Assembly (NCBI RefSeq): GCF_001724135.1
Contig: NZ_MEDS01000017.1
Span: forward strand, 1-44,834
DNA length: 44,834 nucleotides
DNA from: Comamonas sp. SCN 65-56
Lineage (GTDB): Bacteria > Pseudomonadota > Gammaproteobacteria > Burkholderiales > Burkholderiaceae_C
Direction: 5' to 3'
Part shown: one piece after another, positions 1 to 7,797 of the stretch
How positions within the stretch are numbered: the first letter of the stretch is position 1
Layout of the letters: every line of letters begins with the position of its first letter
Notes under the pieces: generated by a model
Told to the model about the DNA's origin: nothing
The model's input: the letters and a program-made list of their open reading frames with translations, nothing else
The model's database searches: none
Program-made: the position numbers and the translations under genes

Positions 1-2
1 AA

Positions 3-74
3 GCTGAAGCAAAATACTTCAGTAACTTGGCAATCAAACACGCTTCGGAAGAGGCAGCCACTTTAACCACGTAG
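3..74 (+). CDS. possible 3' end of an upstream gene (partial)
   Basis: Reading frame 3 is open from the window edge to a TAG at 72-74 and gives 23 residues (AEAKYFSNLAIKHASEEAAT...), a plausible helical, charged C-terminus. The stretch is more AT-rich than what follows. It is too short to identify, and chance cannot be excluded. Confidence 0.3.
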   Translation, partial: AEAKYFSNLAIKHASEEAATLTT

Positions 75-147
75 CCTCCTCGAAACCTGGGACGATTCAC
101 GAATGAGAAATGCGCTTCGTGCGAAAGCGAGCCCGGTCAGTCGGCCC

Positions 148-1143
148 ATGTGGATGGTGCGCGCCGGCGAGGGCGGCACGCTGATCGACGACTTTCGCAA
201 CGATTCGCTGGTCGCCATTGGCTGGGAGCCGCTGGGCGACATGCAGCGTTACGCCACGCGTGCCGATTTCACGGCAGCGATTGCCGCGCACCTCGGGCCA
301 CTGAAGGCCGGACAACGCGCGGCGGCTGCGGGCCAGACCTACCGCTTCGTGCGCGAGATGCAGACGGGCGATCACGTCGTCAGCTACGACGCCAGCGCGC
401 GCAGCTATTTGCTCGGCGAAATCACCGGGGCCTACGCGCATCGGCCAGAAGCGGCAGCGGGGCTGACCAATGTCCGGACCGTGCTATGGCGCGCAAACGT
501 CGCACGCGATCGGCTGTCGGTCGCTGCGCGCAACAGCCTGGGTGCCATCTCGACCCTGTTCCTGCTGCCCGAGGCGGTCGCGCGGGAGATGCTCGCGCTC
601 GCCCACACCCGCGCTCAAGCTGCCCAAGCGACATCAGCCACGCCAGAGCCCACCGCCGAGGAGGAATCCGAAGACCTGTACCGCGACGTGCAGGCCAAGG
701 GGTTCGAATTCACCAAAGACCGCGTGAATGCGCTCGACTGGGTCGAAATGCAGGAGCTCGTCGCGGGCCTGCTGCGCGCCATGGGCTACAAGACGCGCAT
801 CTCGCCCAGCGGCTCGGATCGCGGCAAGGACATCGTCGCCTCGCCCGACGGCCTGGGCTTTGAAGACCCGCGCATCATCGTCGAGGTCAAGCACCGCGAG
901 GCCGCGATGGGTTCGCAGGAAATTCGCAGCTTCCTTGGTGGCCGCCACGATCACGACAAGGGCTTGTACGTGAGCACCGGCGGTTTCACCAAGGACGCAC
1001 GCTACGAGGCCGAGCGCGGCCGGATTCCGATCACGCTGATGGACCTGGATGATCTGGTGAAGGCGCTGCTCGAACATTACGAGCAGCTCGATGTGGAAAT
1101 GCAGCGCCTGATCCCGCTGCGCAAGGTGTACTGGCCCGCCTGA
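148..1143 (+). CDS. Mrr-type restriction endonuclease with N-terminal EVE/PUA-like domain
   Basis: Predicted DNA nuclease of about 331 residues. The C-terminal third matches the Mrr catalytic domain of the PD-(D/E)XK superfamily: a helix (WVEMQELVAGLLRAMGY), then GSDRGKDIVAS with the catalytic Asp, then IIVEVKHRE with the E-x-K pair; all key residues are present. The N-terminal part (MWMVRAGEGG, VAIGW, a GD-containing strand, then RNSLGAISTLF) resembles the EVE/PUA-like module placed before such nucleases, which in related proteins reads modified bases. Together they suggest a type IV enzyme acting on modified foreign DNA. No methylase or specificity gene is adjacent. Start chosen at ATG 148 because homologous sequence begins there; ATG 103 would add 15 unconserved residues. 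No strong ribosome-binding site is visible. Confidence 0.8.
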   Translation: MWMVRAGEGGTLIDDFRNDSLVAIGWEPLGDMQRYATRADFTAAIAAHLGPLKAGQRAAAAGQTYRFVREMQTGDHVVSYDASARSYLLGEITGAYAHRPEAAAGLTNVRTVLWRANVARDRLSVAARNSLGAISTLFLLPEAVAREMLALAHTRAQAAQATSATPEPTAEEESEDLYRDVQAKGFEFTKDRVNALDWVEMQELVAGLLRAMGYKTRISPSGSDRGKDIVASPDGLGFEDPRIIVEVKHREAAMGSQEIRSFLGGRHDHDKGLYVSTGGFTKDARYEAERGRIPITLMDLDDLVKALLEHYEQLDVEMQRLIPLRKVYWPA

Positions 1144-1164
1144 GACCCTGCCGCACTACGCTTC

Positions 1165-2025
1165 GTGACCGCAACCCCCGCCCCGCCCCCCGGGCACTAC
1201 GAAAACTTCCCCGTCGCCTCGTGGCTGTGCCCGCCGCAGTTGCGCGCGCCGATTCGCGCGATTTACGCGTTCGCGCGCACGGCCGACGACATCGCGGATG
1301 AAGGCGACGTGAGTGCCGAGGAGCGCCTTGCGGATCTGCACGCCTACCGGGTCGATTTGCTGGCGTGCAGCAGCGGCGAGGCATTCAGCCCGCGCTGGGC
1401 CGCAGTCTTCGCGCCGCTGCAGCACGAAATAACCCGCCACCGGCTACCCGTGCCGCTGCTCGCCGACCTGCTGGCCGCTTTCGAGCAAGACGTCGTGATG
1501 ACGCGCGCCGGCAGCGCCTTTGCCGACCGCGCCGCGCTGCTCGATTACTGCCGCCGCTCGGCCAACCCGGTGGGGCGGCTGCTGCTGCATCTGTACGGCG
1601 TGCACGACGTCGTGGCACTGGCGCAAAGCGATGCGATCTGCAGCGCCTTGCAGCTCATCAATTTCTGGCAGGACCTGAGCGTGGACCTGCCGCGCGGCCG
1701 CCACTACCTGAGCGACGCCGACTGCGCCACCCATGGCGTGAGTCGCGCTGACCTGGCGGCACAAAGGCGCTCTGCCGCCAGTGACGCTCTCATCCTGGAC
1801 TGCGCCGCCTGGGCGCGCGCGCTGATGCTTGAAGGCGCACCGCTCACGCAGCGCCTGCCCACGCGCATGGGCTGGGAGCTGCGCCTGGTGGTGCAAGGGG
1901 GCCTCACGGTACTGGCCAAGGTGCAAGCGCTGGGTGGGGCCAGCCTGCACCAGCGCCCGCGCCTGCGCGCCTGGGATGTGCCCGCGCTGCTGTGGCGAGC
2001 GTGGCGCATGAAACTACCAATTTGA
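1165..2025 (+). CDS. hpnC: HpnC, hydroxysqualene synthase
   Basis: Squalene/phytoene synthase family protein of 286 residues. In the hopanoid pathway HpnC converts presqualene diphosphate into hydroxysqualene. The two Asp-rich motifs are DDIADE (residues 41-46) and NFWQDLSVD (166-174), the latter typical of HpnC. It starts at GTG 1165 and is followed by hpnD and hpnE in the usual order. The last codons and the stop (CCA ATT TGA) lie inside a dispersed palindromic repeat, so the C-terminus (KLPI) appears to be supplied by the repeat. Function follows from family and context; the protein is probably soluble or membrane-associated in the cytoplasm. Confidence 0.9.
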   Translation: MTATPAPPPGHYENFPVASWLCPPQLRAPIRAIYAFARTADDIADEGDVSAEERLADLHAYRVDLLACSSGEAFSPRWAAVFAPLQHEITRHRLPVPLLADLLAAFEQDVVMTRAGSAFADRAALLDYCRRSANPVGRLLLHLYGVHDVVALAQSDAICSALQLINFWQDLSVDLPRGRHYLSDADCATHGVSRADLAAQRRSAASDALILDCAAWARALMLEGAPLTQRLPTRMGWELRLVVQGGLTVLAKVQALGGASLHQRPRLRAWDVPALLWRAWRMKLPI

Positions 2026-2077
2026 TAGCTGTTTGCGCTTATCCATCAAGCGCTGGAGGCCGATTTGGCTTGAAACC
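2014..2077 (+). repeat. dispersed palindromic repeat, copy A
   Basis: Repeat unit between hpnC and hpnD. It contains CCAATTTGATAGCTG, then a hairpin core GCGCTT (2035-2040), loop ATCCATC, AAGCGC (2048-2053), followed by TGGAGGCC and GATTTGGCTTGAAA. This pattern is recurrent in Comamonadaceae genomes as far as I recall. Related copies in this window lie inside lpxK (ungapped, 33 of 53 bases identical), xseA, hrpA and probably folK. It provides the hpnC stop codon (TGA 2023-2025). No U-run follows the hairpin, so it is not an obvious intrinsic terminator. Confidence 0.75.
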
Positions 2078-2123
2078 ACGATCTTGGGGCAGGTGTCTGC
2101 CCGCATGGGACAATCGCCCCCCG

Positions 2124-2963
2124 ATGACCCCCGAGCAATACGTTCAGAACAAGGCCGCCGCCTCCGGCAGCAGTTTTTATTACGCCTTCCTCTTTTTGCC
2201 CAAGGAGCGGCGCGCCGCGATCACCGCCTTCTACGCCTTCTGCCGCGAGGTGGACGATGTGGTGGACGAGGTGCACGACAAGGACGTGGCTCGTGCCAAG
2301 CTGGCCTGGTGGCACGGCGAGGTGTCGCAGGCCTTCGATGGCCAGCCCACGCACCCGGTGATGCGCGCACTGCTGGTGCACGCGGGCAGCTACCGCATCC
2401 TGCCCGATGCGCTGCACGGCATCATCGAAGGCTGCGAGATGGACCTGAAGTACGACGGCTACGAAGACTTCGAGGGCCTGGCCAACTACTGCCACCATGT
2501 GGCGGGCATCGTCGGCGAGGTCTCGGCGCGCATCTTCGGCCAGCAGGATGAGACCACCACGCAGTACGCGCACAAGCTCGGGCTGGCGCTGCAGCTCACC
2601 AACATCATCCGCGACATCGGCGAGGACGCTCTGCGCGGGCGGGTCTATCTGCCGCAAACCGATCTGCGACAGTTTGGCGTGACGCCCGAGGACATCGCCC
2701 AGCGCCGCTACGGCGAGCCGTTCACGCAGCTCATGCGCTTTCAGGCCGAGCGCGCGCAGCGCTGCTACGACGAGGCGCTGGCGCTGCTGCCCGCGCTGGA
2801 TAGACGCAACCAGAAACCCGGCCTGATGATGGCCAGCATCTACCGCACGCTGCTGCGCGAGATCGAGGCGAGCGACTTTCAGGTGCTGCACCAGCGCATC
2901 GCCCTCACGCCGATGCGCAAGCTCTGGCTGGCGTGGAAGGTGCAAGCGCTGGGCCGGATGTGA
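2124..2963 (+). CDS. hpnD: HpnD, presqualene diphosphate synthase
   Basis: Squalene/phytoene synthase family, 279 residues. HpnD joins two farnesyl diphosphates into presqualene diphosphate, the first step of the three-enzyme bacterial squalene route. Motifs are DDVVDE (residues 44-49) and IIRDIGED (161-168), the two Mg2+-diphosphate binding clusters. ATG 2124 is chosen because the family sequence begins with MTPEQYVQNKAAASGSSFYY; the frame is open further upstream but runs through repeat A. No Shine-Dalgarno sequence precedes this ATG, and a possible -10 (GACAAT, 2109-2114) would leave a very short leader. It lies 34 bp before hpnE. Confidence 0.93.
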   Translation: MTPEQYVQNKAAASGSSFYYAFLFLPKERRAAITAFYAFCREVDDVVDEVHDKDVARAKLAWWHGEVSQAFDGQPTHPVMRALLVHAGSYRILPDALHGIIEGCEMDLKYDGYEDFEGLANYCHHVAGIVGEVSARIFGQQDETTTQYAHKLGLALQLTNIIRDIGEDALRGRVYLPQTDLRQFGVTPEDIAQRRYGEPFTQLMRFQAERAQRCYDEALALLPALDRRNQKPGLMMASIYRTLLREIEASDFQVLHQRIALTPMRKLWLAWKVQALGRM

Positions 2964-2997
2964 TGGCGGACATGGCTGCCGCGCGGAACGGCTGCGC

Positions 2998-4317
2998 GTG
3001 AACGTCTGCATCGTCGGCGCGGGCTGGGCGGGCTGCGCTGCCGCCGTCGAGGCCGTGCTCGCGGGCCATGCCGTCACCCTGATCGAAGCCGCGCGCGAAC
3101 CCGGCGGGCGAGCGCGCACGCTGGCCACCCGCCGCACCGATGGCTCGACGCTGCTGCTCGACAACGGCCAGCACATCCTGATCGGTGCCTACACCGAATG
3201 CCTGCGACTGATGCGCGAAGTGGGCGTCCATCCCGATACCGCGCTGCACCGCGAGCCGCTGGCGCTGGTTTTTCCCGACCGCGGCGGCCTGACCTTGCCC
3301 GATCTTGCGGCGCCGCTGGATGCGTTCGTCGGCATCGCCCGCGCACGCGGTTGGTCCCCCGCCGAACGCATGGCGCTGTTGGTACGCGCCACGCGCTGGG
3401 CTCTGATGCGTTTTCGCTGCGCGCCGCACAAGAACGTGGCGCAGCTCTGCCACGGGCTGCCCGAGCGCCTGATGCAGGAATTCATCGCGCCGCTGTGCGT
3501 CTCGGCGCTCAACACGCCGCCCGAGCAGGCGAGCGGCCAGGTATTCCTGACCGTGCTGCACGACAGCCTTTTGGGTGGGCGCGGCGGCTCCAACCTGCTG
3601 TTGCCGCGTCTGCCGCTGGGCGCGCTACTGCCCGAGCCCACGCTGCGCTGGCTGCAAGCGCGCGGCCACGCGGTGCGGCTTGGGCAGCGCGTACAGGCGC
3701 TGGCGCGCGTAGGCAGTCGCTGGCTGGTGGATGGCGAGGCGTTCGATGCGGTGCTGCTCGCCTGCCCCAATACCGAGGCGGCGCGGCTGGTGGGCGGGGC
3801 GGAGGCAGCGCCCAGTCTGCTGCCGCGCCTGCAGGCCTGGGCGCAGAGCGCGCAGACGCTGGCCTTTGGCGCGATCGCCACCATCTATGCCGAATTGCCC
3901 GGGGCGACGGCGCCGCTGTTGCCGCGTGCCATGCTGGCGCTGCGTGCAGCGCCCGGGCAACCAGCGCAATTCGTTTTTGACTGCGGACGTTTGCGCGGGC
4001 ATTGCGGCGTGCTCGCTTTTGTCGTCAGCGCCTTTGCCGGTGAGCGTGAAGCGCTACAAGAACAGGTATTGCGCCAAGCGGCGCAACATCTGGGGCTCGC
4101 AGGGTTGGAGGTGCTGCAGACCGTAGTGGAAAAGCGCGCCACCTTTGCCTGCACCCCGGCGCTGGTGCGCCCGGCGCCGGCAATTACTCCGGACCTGCTG
4201 GCCTGCGGCGACTATGTCGCTGGGCCCTATCCGGCCACGCTGGAAGGCGCTGTGCGGCTCGGCGTGGCAGCCGCCCGCGCGCTCCAGGGGCCAGAACCAG
4301 ACGCAGCGCTGCGCTGA
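2998..4317 (+). CDS. hpnE: HpnE, hydroxysqualene dehydroxylase (FAD-dependent)
   Basis: FAD-dependent amine-oxidase/desaturase-like protein of 439 residues. HpnE removes the hydroxyl from hydroxysqualene to give squalene. The N-terminus has the Rossmann dinucleotide motif VGAGWAG (residues 6-12), followed by an acidic residue at the strand end (LIEAAREPGGRART), which is typical of this family. A C-terminal FAD-closing region (ACGDYVAGPYPATLEGAVRLG) is present. It starts at GTG 2998. It is the last gene of the hpnCDE run and converges on sufT. No squalene-hopene cyclase gene follows in this window. Confidence 0.93.
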   Translation: MNVCIVGAGWAGCAAAVEAVLAGHAVTLIEAAREPGGRARTLATRRTDGSTLLLDNGQHILIGAYTECLRLMREVGVHPDTALHREPLALVFPDRGGLTLPDLAAPLDAFVGIARARGWSPAERMALLVRATRWALMRFRCAPHKNVAQLCHGLPERLMQEFIAPLCVSALNTPPEQASGQVFLTVLHDSLLGGRGGSNLLLPRLPLGALLPEPTLRWLQARGHAVRLGQRVQALARVGSRWLVDGEAFDAVLLACPNTEAARLVGGAEAAPSLLPRLQAWAQSAQTLAFGAIATIYAELPGATAPLLPRAMLALRAAPGQPAQFVFDCGRLRGHCGVLAFVVSAFAGEREALQEQVLRQAAQHLGLAGLEVLQTVVEKRATFACTPALVRPAPAITPDLLACGDYVAGPYPATLEGAVRLGVAAARALQGPEPDAALR

Positions 4318-4340
4318 CCAGCCATCACGCCCAAGGACGC

Positions 4341-4901
4341 CTACAGCCCCAGCGCCAGGTGCGCCTCTTCAGTCATCATGGAGCGATCCCAGGGCGGATC
4401 AAACACGATGTTCACCGTCACTTCCTCGACCCGCGGCAGGTTCAGAATCTTGTCGTTCACCTCGTTGGCGATGACCTCGCCCATGCCGCAACCTGGAGCG
4501 GTCAGCGTCATGTCGACGATCACGCGCAGCTTGCCGGCTTCCTGTTCGTAGGGCTCGACCTCGCATTTGTAGACCAGGCCCAGGTCGACGATGTTGACCG
4601 GGATTTCCGGATCGTAGCAGGTGTGCAGCTGCTCCCAGATCAGGCGCTTGACTTCCTCGTCGCTGGTGTCGTCGCCGTCGTGCACCACGTTCATGGCCTC
4701 GGGCTTGTCCTTGCCGATGGCATCGGCATCGGCGCCGCCCAGGCGCACCAGGCGGCCCTCCACGAGCAGCGTGAACGAGGTTCCCAGTGCCTGCGTGATC
4801 TCGGCCCAGGTGCCTTCCTGCAGCTCAAACGGCGTGCCGTAGGGCACCAGTTCGCCGACCACGTCGCGCCTGACCAATACCGATTCGCGTGAACGCGCCA
4901 T
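4341..4901 (-). CDS. sufT: SufT, iron-sulfur assembly accessory protein (MIP18 family)
   Basis: Protein of 186 residues. The C-terminal half is a MIP18/DUF59 domain with the hallmark DPEIPVNIVDLGLVY and the conserved Cys in TAPGCGMG. The N-terminal extension of about 75 residues is characteristic of the SufT branch, which supports maturation of iron-sulfur proteins. It is the last gene of the suf operon, 5 bp after sufU, and faces hpnE across a 23-bp gap. Confidence 0.93.
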   Translation of the reverse strand: MARSRESVLVRRDVVGELVPYGTPFELQEGTWAEITQALGTSFTLLVEGRLVRLGGADADAIGKDKPEAMNVVHDGDDTSDEEVKRLIWEQLHTCYDPEIPVNIVDLGLVYKCEVEPYEQEAGKLRVIVDMTLTAPGCGMGEVIANEVNDKILNLPRVEEVTVNIVFDPPWDRSMMTEEAHLALGL

Positions 4902-4906
4902 GGTGT

Positions 4907-5338
4907 CTACTCTCCAGAATTCGCTGTTTCAGTGGTGGCCGTGCCAGCCTGACCGGCAATGGCATGCATCAGCGCATGCCAGCCCAGCAGCGCACACTTG
5001 ATGCGGCTGGGGTAGCGGCGCACGGCGGCGAGCGCCACGAGCTTGCCGATCTCCACATCGTCGGGGTCGATCTCGCCGGTGAGCACGCCGCGGAAATGCT
5101 GCTGCAGCTCCTTGGCAAGCTGCACGTCCCGCCCCTTGATGGCCTCGGTCATCATCGAGCTCGAAGCCATGCAGATGGCGCAGGCCTGCCCGCTGAAGGC
5201 AATGGCCTTGATCTGATCACCGTCGAGCTCCAGCTCGACCGCGATTTTGTCGCCACACGAAGGGTTGGTGCCCTGGGCCTGGTGCGTGGGGTGGGCCAGG
5301 TGGCCGAAATTGCGTGGCGCACGCTTGTGCTCCATCAC
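4907..5338 (-). CDS. sufU: SufU-type iron-sulfur scaffold / sulfur-transfer protein
   Basis: IscU/SufU family, about 143 residues. SufU binds zinc and accepts persulfide sulfur from SufS. The three conserved Cys are visible in NPSCGD, GQACAIC and RIKCALLGW, with the Asp of the CGD motif; the insertion between the second and third Cys marks the SufU rather than IscU type. The only possible starts are GTG 5338 or the adjacent ATG 5335. Homology (QRGIVMEHKRAPRNFG) continues upstream of both, up to an in-frame TGA at 5366-5368, with no start codon, so the protein lacks or loses the usual first helix. It is probably translated by reinitiation after the sufS stop, 13 bp upstream. Confidence 0.85.
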   Translation of the reverse strand: MMEHKRAPRNFGHLAHPTHQAQGTNPSCGDKIAVELELDGDQIKAIAFSGQACAICMASSSMMTEAIKGRDVQLAKELQQHFRGVLTGEIDPDDVEIGKLVALAAVRRYPSRIKCALLGWHALMHAIAGQAGTATTETANSGE

Positions 5339-5351
5339 GATTCCGCGCTGC

Positions 5352-6611
5352 TCATCGCAAGGCTTTCACGGCATGGGCCACGGCGGCGATCAGGCGATCG
5401 ACTTCGCCCGGCGTGTTGTAGATGGCAAAAGACGCGCGCGTGGTCGGCCCCTGCACCAGTTGATCCAGGAGCGGCTGCGCGCAGTGGTGGCCGGTGCGCA
5501 CCGCAATGCCGCGCTCATCGAGCAGCGTGCCGATATCGTGCGGATGGGCGTCCGTGGCAACGAACGAGACCAGCGCCGCCGTCGTGGCGTGCGGCGCAAG
5601 CACGCGTACGCCGTCGATGCCCCGCAGGCCTTGCAGCGCCTGCGCGCGCAAGGCGTGTACATAAGCATCAATCGCCGCACGGCCCATGCGCTCGATGAAC
5701 CGCGCCGCAGCGGCCAGGCCGACGGCGCCGCCGACGTTCGGTGTGCCGCCCTCCAGGCGCGCGGGCAATTCGGCAAACCCGGCGTCCTCGTAGCGCGTCC
5801 AGTCCACCATGTCGCCGCCGAGGCGCAGGGGATACAATTTTTCTAGCGCCGAGCGCTTGCCCACCAAGGCGCCAGTACCCATCGGGCCATACATCTTGTG
5901 GCCCGAGAAGACCATGAAGTCGCAGGCCAGATCGGACAGCTTGGGCACCGCATGGCTCACCGCCTGGGCGGCGTCCAGCACCGTCAGCGCGCCGGCATCG
6001 TGCGCCAGCTGAAGCAGCGCCTCATACGGCGGGCGCTCCCCGGTGGCGTTGGCGCTGGCAGTGATGGAAAACACGCGCGTGCGCGGTGACAGCAATGCCT
6101 TCAGATCGGCCTCATGCACGCGACCTTCGCCATCGGCACGAAGGATGCGCAGCTTCGCACCAGTCAGACGCGCCGCGTGCTGCCACGGGATGATGTTGGC
6201 ATGGTGCTCCAGGCCGCTGACGATGATTTCATCGCCCTCGCGCAGCCAGGCGTGGCCCTTGCCTCCCGCCCAGAGGCCGTTGGCGATGGTGTTGAGCGCC
6301 TCGGTGGTACCGGAGGTGAACACCAGCTCATGCGCCTTGCCTGCGCCGACAAAGCGCTTGAGCACCGCACGCGCGCCATCGAAGGCGTCGGTCGCACGCT
6401 GGCTCAGGGTGTGCACGCCGCGGTGGATATTGGCGCGGTCGTGCTCCTCAAAGTGGCGCATGGCGTCCAGCACCTCCAGCGGCATCTGCGTCGTCGCGCC
6501 GTTGTCCAGATAGGCCAGCGCATGCCCATGCACCTGCTGATGCAGCACAGGGAACAGCGCCCGCACCGCCGCAACATCCAGGCCGTGCGCCAGCATGCCC
6601 GCATCACCCAT
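5352..6611 (-). CDS. sufS: SufS, cysteine desulfurase (group II)
   Basis: PLP-dependent aminotransferase-fold enzyme of 419 residues that takes sulfur from cysteine and leaves alanine. PLP lysine is K239 in SGHKMYG; the persulfide cysteine is C377 in VRTGHHCAQP, in the rigid group II context. The N-terminal YLDNGATTQ and LEHHANI motifs are intact. It overlaps the 3' end of sufD by 8 bp and precedes sufU, its sulfur acceptor. Confidence 0.95.
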   Translation of the reverse strand: MGDAGMLAHGLDVAAVRALFPVLHQQVHGHALAYLDNGATTQMPLEVLDAMRHFEEHDRANIHRGVHTLSQRATDAFDGARAVLKRFVGAGKAHELVFTSGTTEALNTIANGLWAGGKGHAWLREGDEIIVSGLEHHANIIPWQHAARLTGAKLRILRADGEGRVHEADLKALLSPRTRVFSITASANATGERPPYEALLQLAHDAGALTVLDAAQAVSHAVPKLSDLACDFMVFSGHKMYGPMGTGALVGKRSALEKLYPLRLGGDMVDWTRYEDAGFAELPARLEGGTPNVGGAVGLAAAARFIERMGRAAIDAYVHALRAQALQGLRGIDGVRVLAPHATTAALVSFVATDAHPHDIGTLLDERGIAVRTGHHCAQPLLDQLVQGPTTRASFAIYNTPGEVDRLIAAVAHAVKALR

Positions 6612-7797
6612 GGACCGGCTCCCTGTGCCATTGCGCGGCGATAGCCTCGGTCAACCACGGGCCGTCAACCCACTGCGTGAGCGGCGCCTCGCCGTCGTCC
6701 AGCGCATCGCCGAGGCAGCGCGCCAGCACGGCGCGAGCCATGCCCTCCACGATCAGGGCGCGCGCGGTAGCGTCGTCCAGCCCACGCTGGCAGGCGTAAA
6801 ACAGCGCATCCTCGGGGAGCTGGCCCCAGGTAGCGCCGTGCACCGCCTGCACCGCATCGTGCAGGATTTCCAGATGCGGGCGCAGCTGCATGTGCGGCTG
6901 GCCTTCAAGGGCAATGCCGGTGAGGCGCTGAAACACGTCGGCCTCGTCCGCGCCGGGTGCAATGCGTGCGTAAGCGTTGGACACCGACTTCGCCTTGCCG
7001 CCGGCCAGCGTCAGCGTTTCGACCTGGTGGCGCGTATGCGGCGCGGCCAGTTGACCGACCATCTGATAGTCCAGCGCCTGATCGGCATTGAGCACCAGCG
7101 CGGCATGGCGTGATTCGGCACCGCGTTCGATCAGCTCCACCGTATTGCGCTGCAGGTGGTAGCCGCAGCCGGTGGCGGCGAGCGCCTGTGCGTAATGCGC
7201 CTTGCCCTGCAGCGCCACCTGCACATGGTGCGCGACGCGATCCCTGGCGTCGGGCGTGACGATGCGCAAATGCTGCATGTGCGCCCCCGCCGCCAGGCGG
7301 ATCTGGGCGACCAGGTTTTGCGCCACGCCATCCGGCTGCTGCGGCCAGGCGTGCTCTTCGATCAGTACCAGCCGTGCGCCTTCCTGCAGCTCAACGATGA
7401 GCGCCGGGGCCTGCACGGCACCCGCAGCGCGGTGGCTGAGGCGCACCACGGCCGCTTCGGCAGAGGCCGGCACCTGCAGATGCAAGGCGCTCGTGCACAG
7501 CGCTCGGTGCGCCCAGGCGAACGGTGCGGCGCGGTCGTCTTGCGGCGCAGGCAAATGCGCCAGCAGCACCGAGCGATCGTTGGCATCGAGTGCATTCAGC
7601 GTGCGCACGTTCACGCTCTTGCCGGCGCTTTGCTCCACGCTCCAGCCGCTGGCCGTTTCTTGCGGCAGCTCGGCCTGCATCCATCGCTCGAGCACTGGCG
7701 GTGGCAGGGCGCGAAAGTGCTCGCTGCGCCGACCCGGCCAACCGAGCCGCTGCGCCTGTTCGCGCGCGGCCTGGCGCTGTGCAAGAACGTCGCTCAT
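6604..7797 (-). CDS. sufD: SufD, Fe-S cluster scaffold complex subunit
   Basis: SufBD-family protein of 397 residues. SufD pairs with SufB and two SufC ATPases to form the SufBC2D scaffold. The family core is seen in LLIEEH-like strands and in the C-terminal block (EDALFYACQRGLDDATARAL), which aligns with the equivalent SufB segment ([20 protein letters not shown]). Start ATG 7797 overlaps the sufC stop (ATGA), consistent with translational coupling. Confidence 0.94.
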   Translation of the reverse strand: MSDVLAQRQAAREQAQRLGWPGRRSEHFRALPPPVLERWMQAELPQETASGWSVEQSAGKSVNVRTLNALDANDRSVLLAHLPAPQDDRAAPFAWAHRALCTSALHLQVPASAEAAVVRLSHRAAGAVQAPALIVELQEGARLVLIEEHAWPQQPDGVAQNLVAQIRLAAGAHMQHLRIVTPDARDRVAHHVQVALQGKAHYAQALAATGCGYHLQRNTVELIERGAESRHAALVLNADQALDYQMVGQLAAPHTRHQVETLTLAGGKAKSVSNAYARIAPGADEADVFQRLTGIALEGQPHMQLRPHLEILHDAVQAVHGATWGQLPEDALFYACQRGLDDATARALIVEGMARAVLARCLGDALDDGEAPLTQWVDGPWLTEAIAAQWHREPVHG

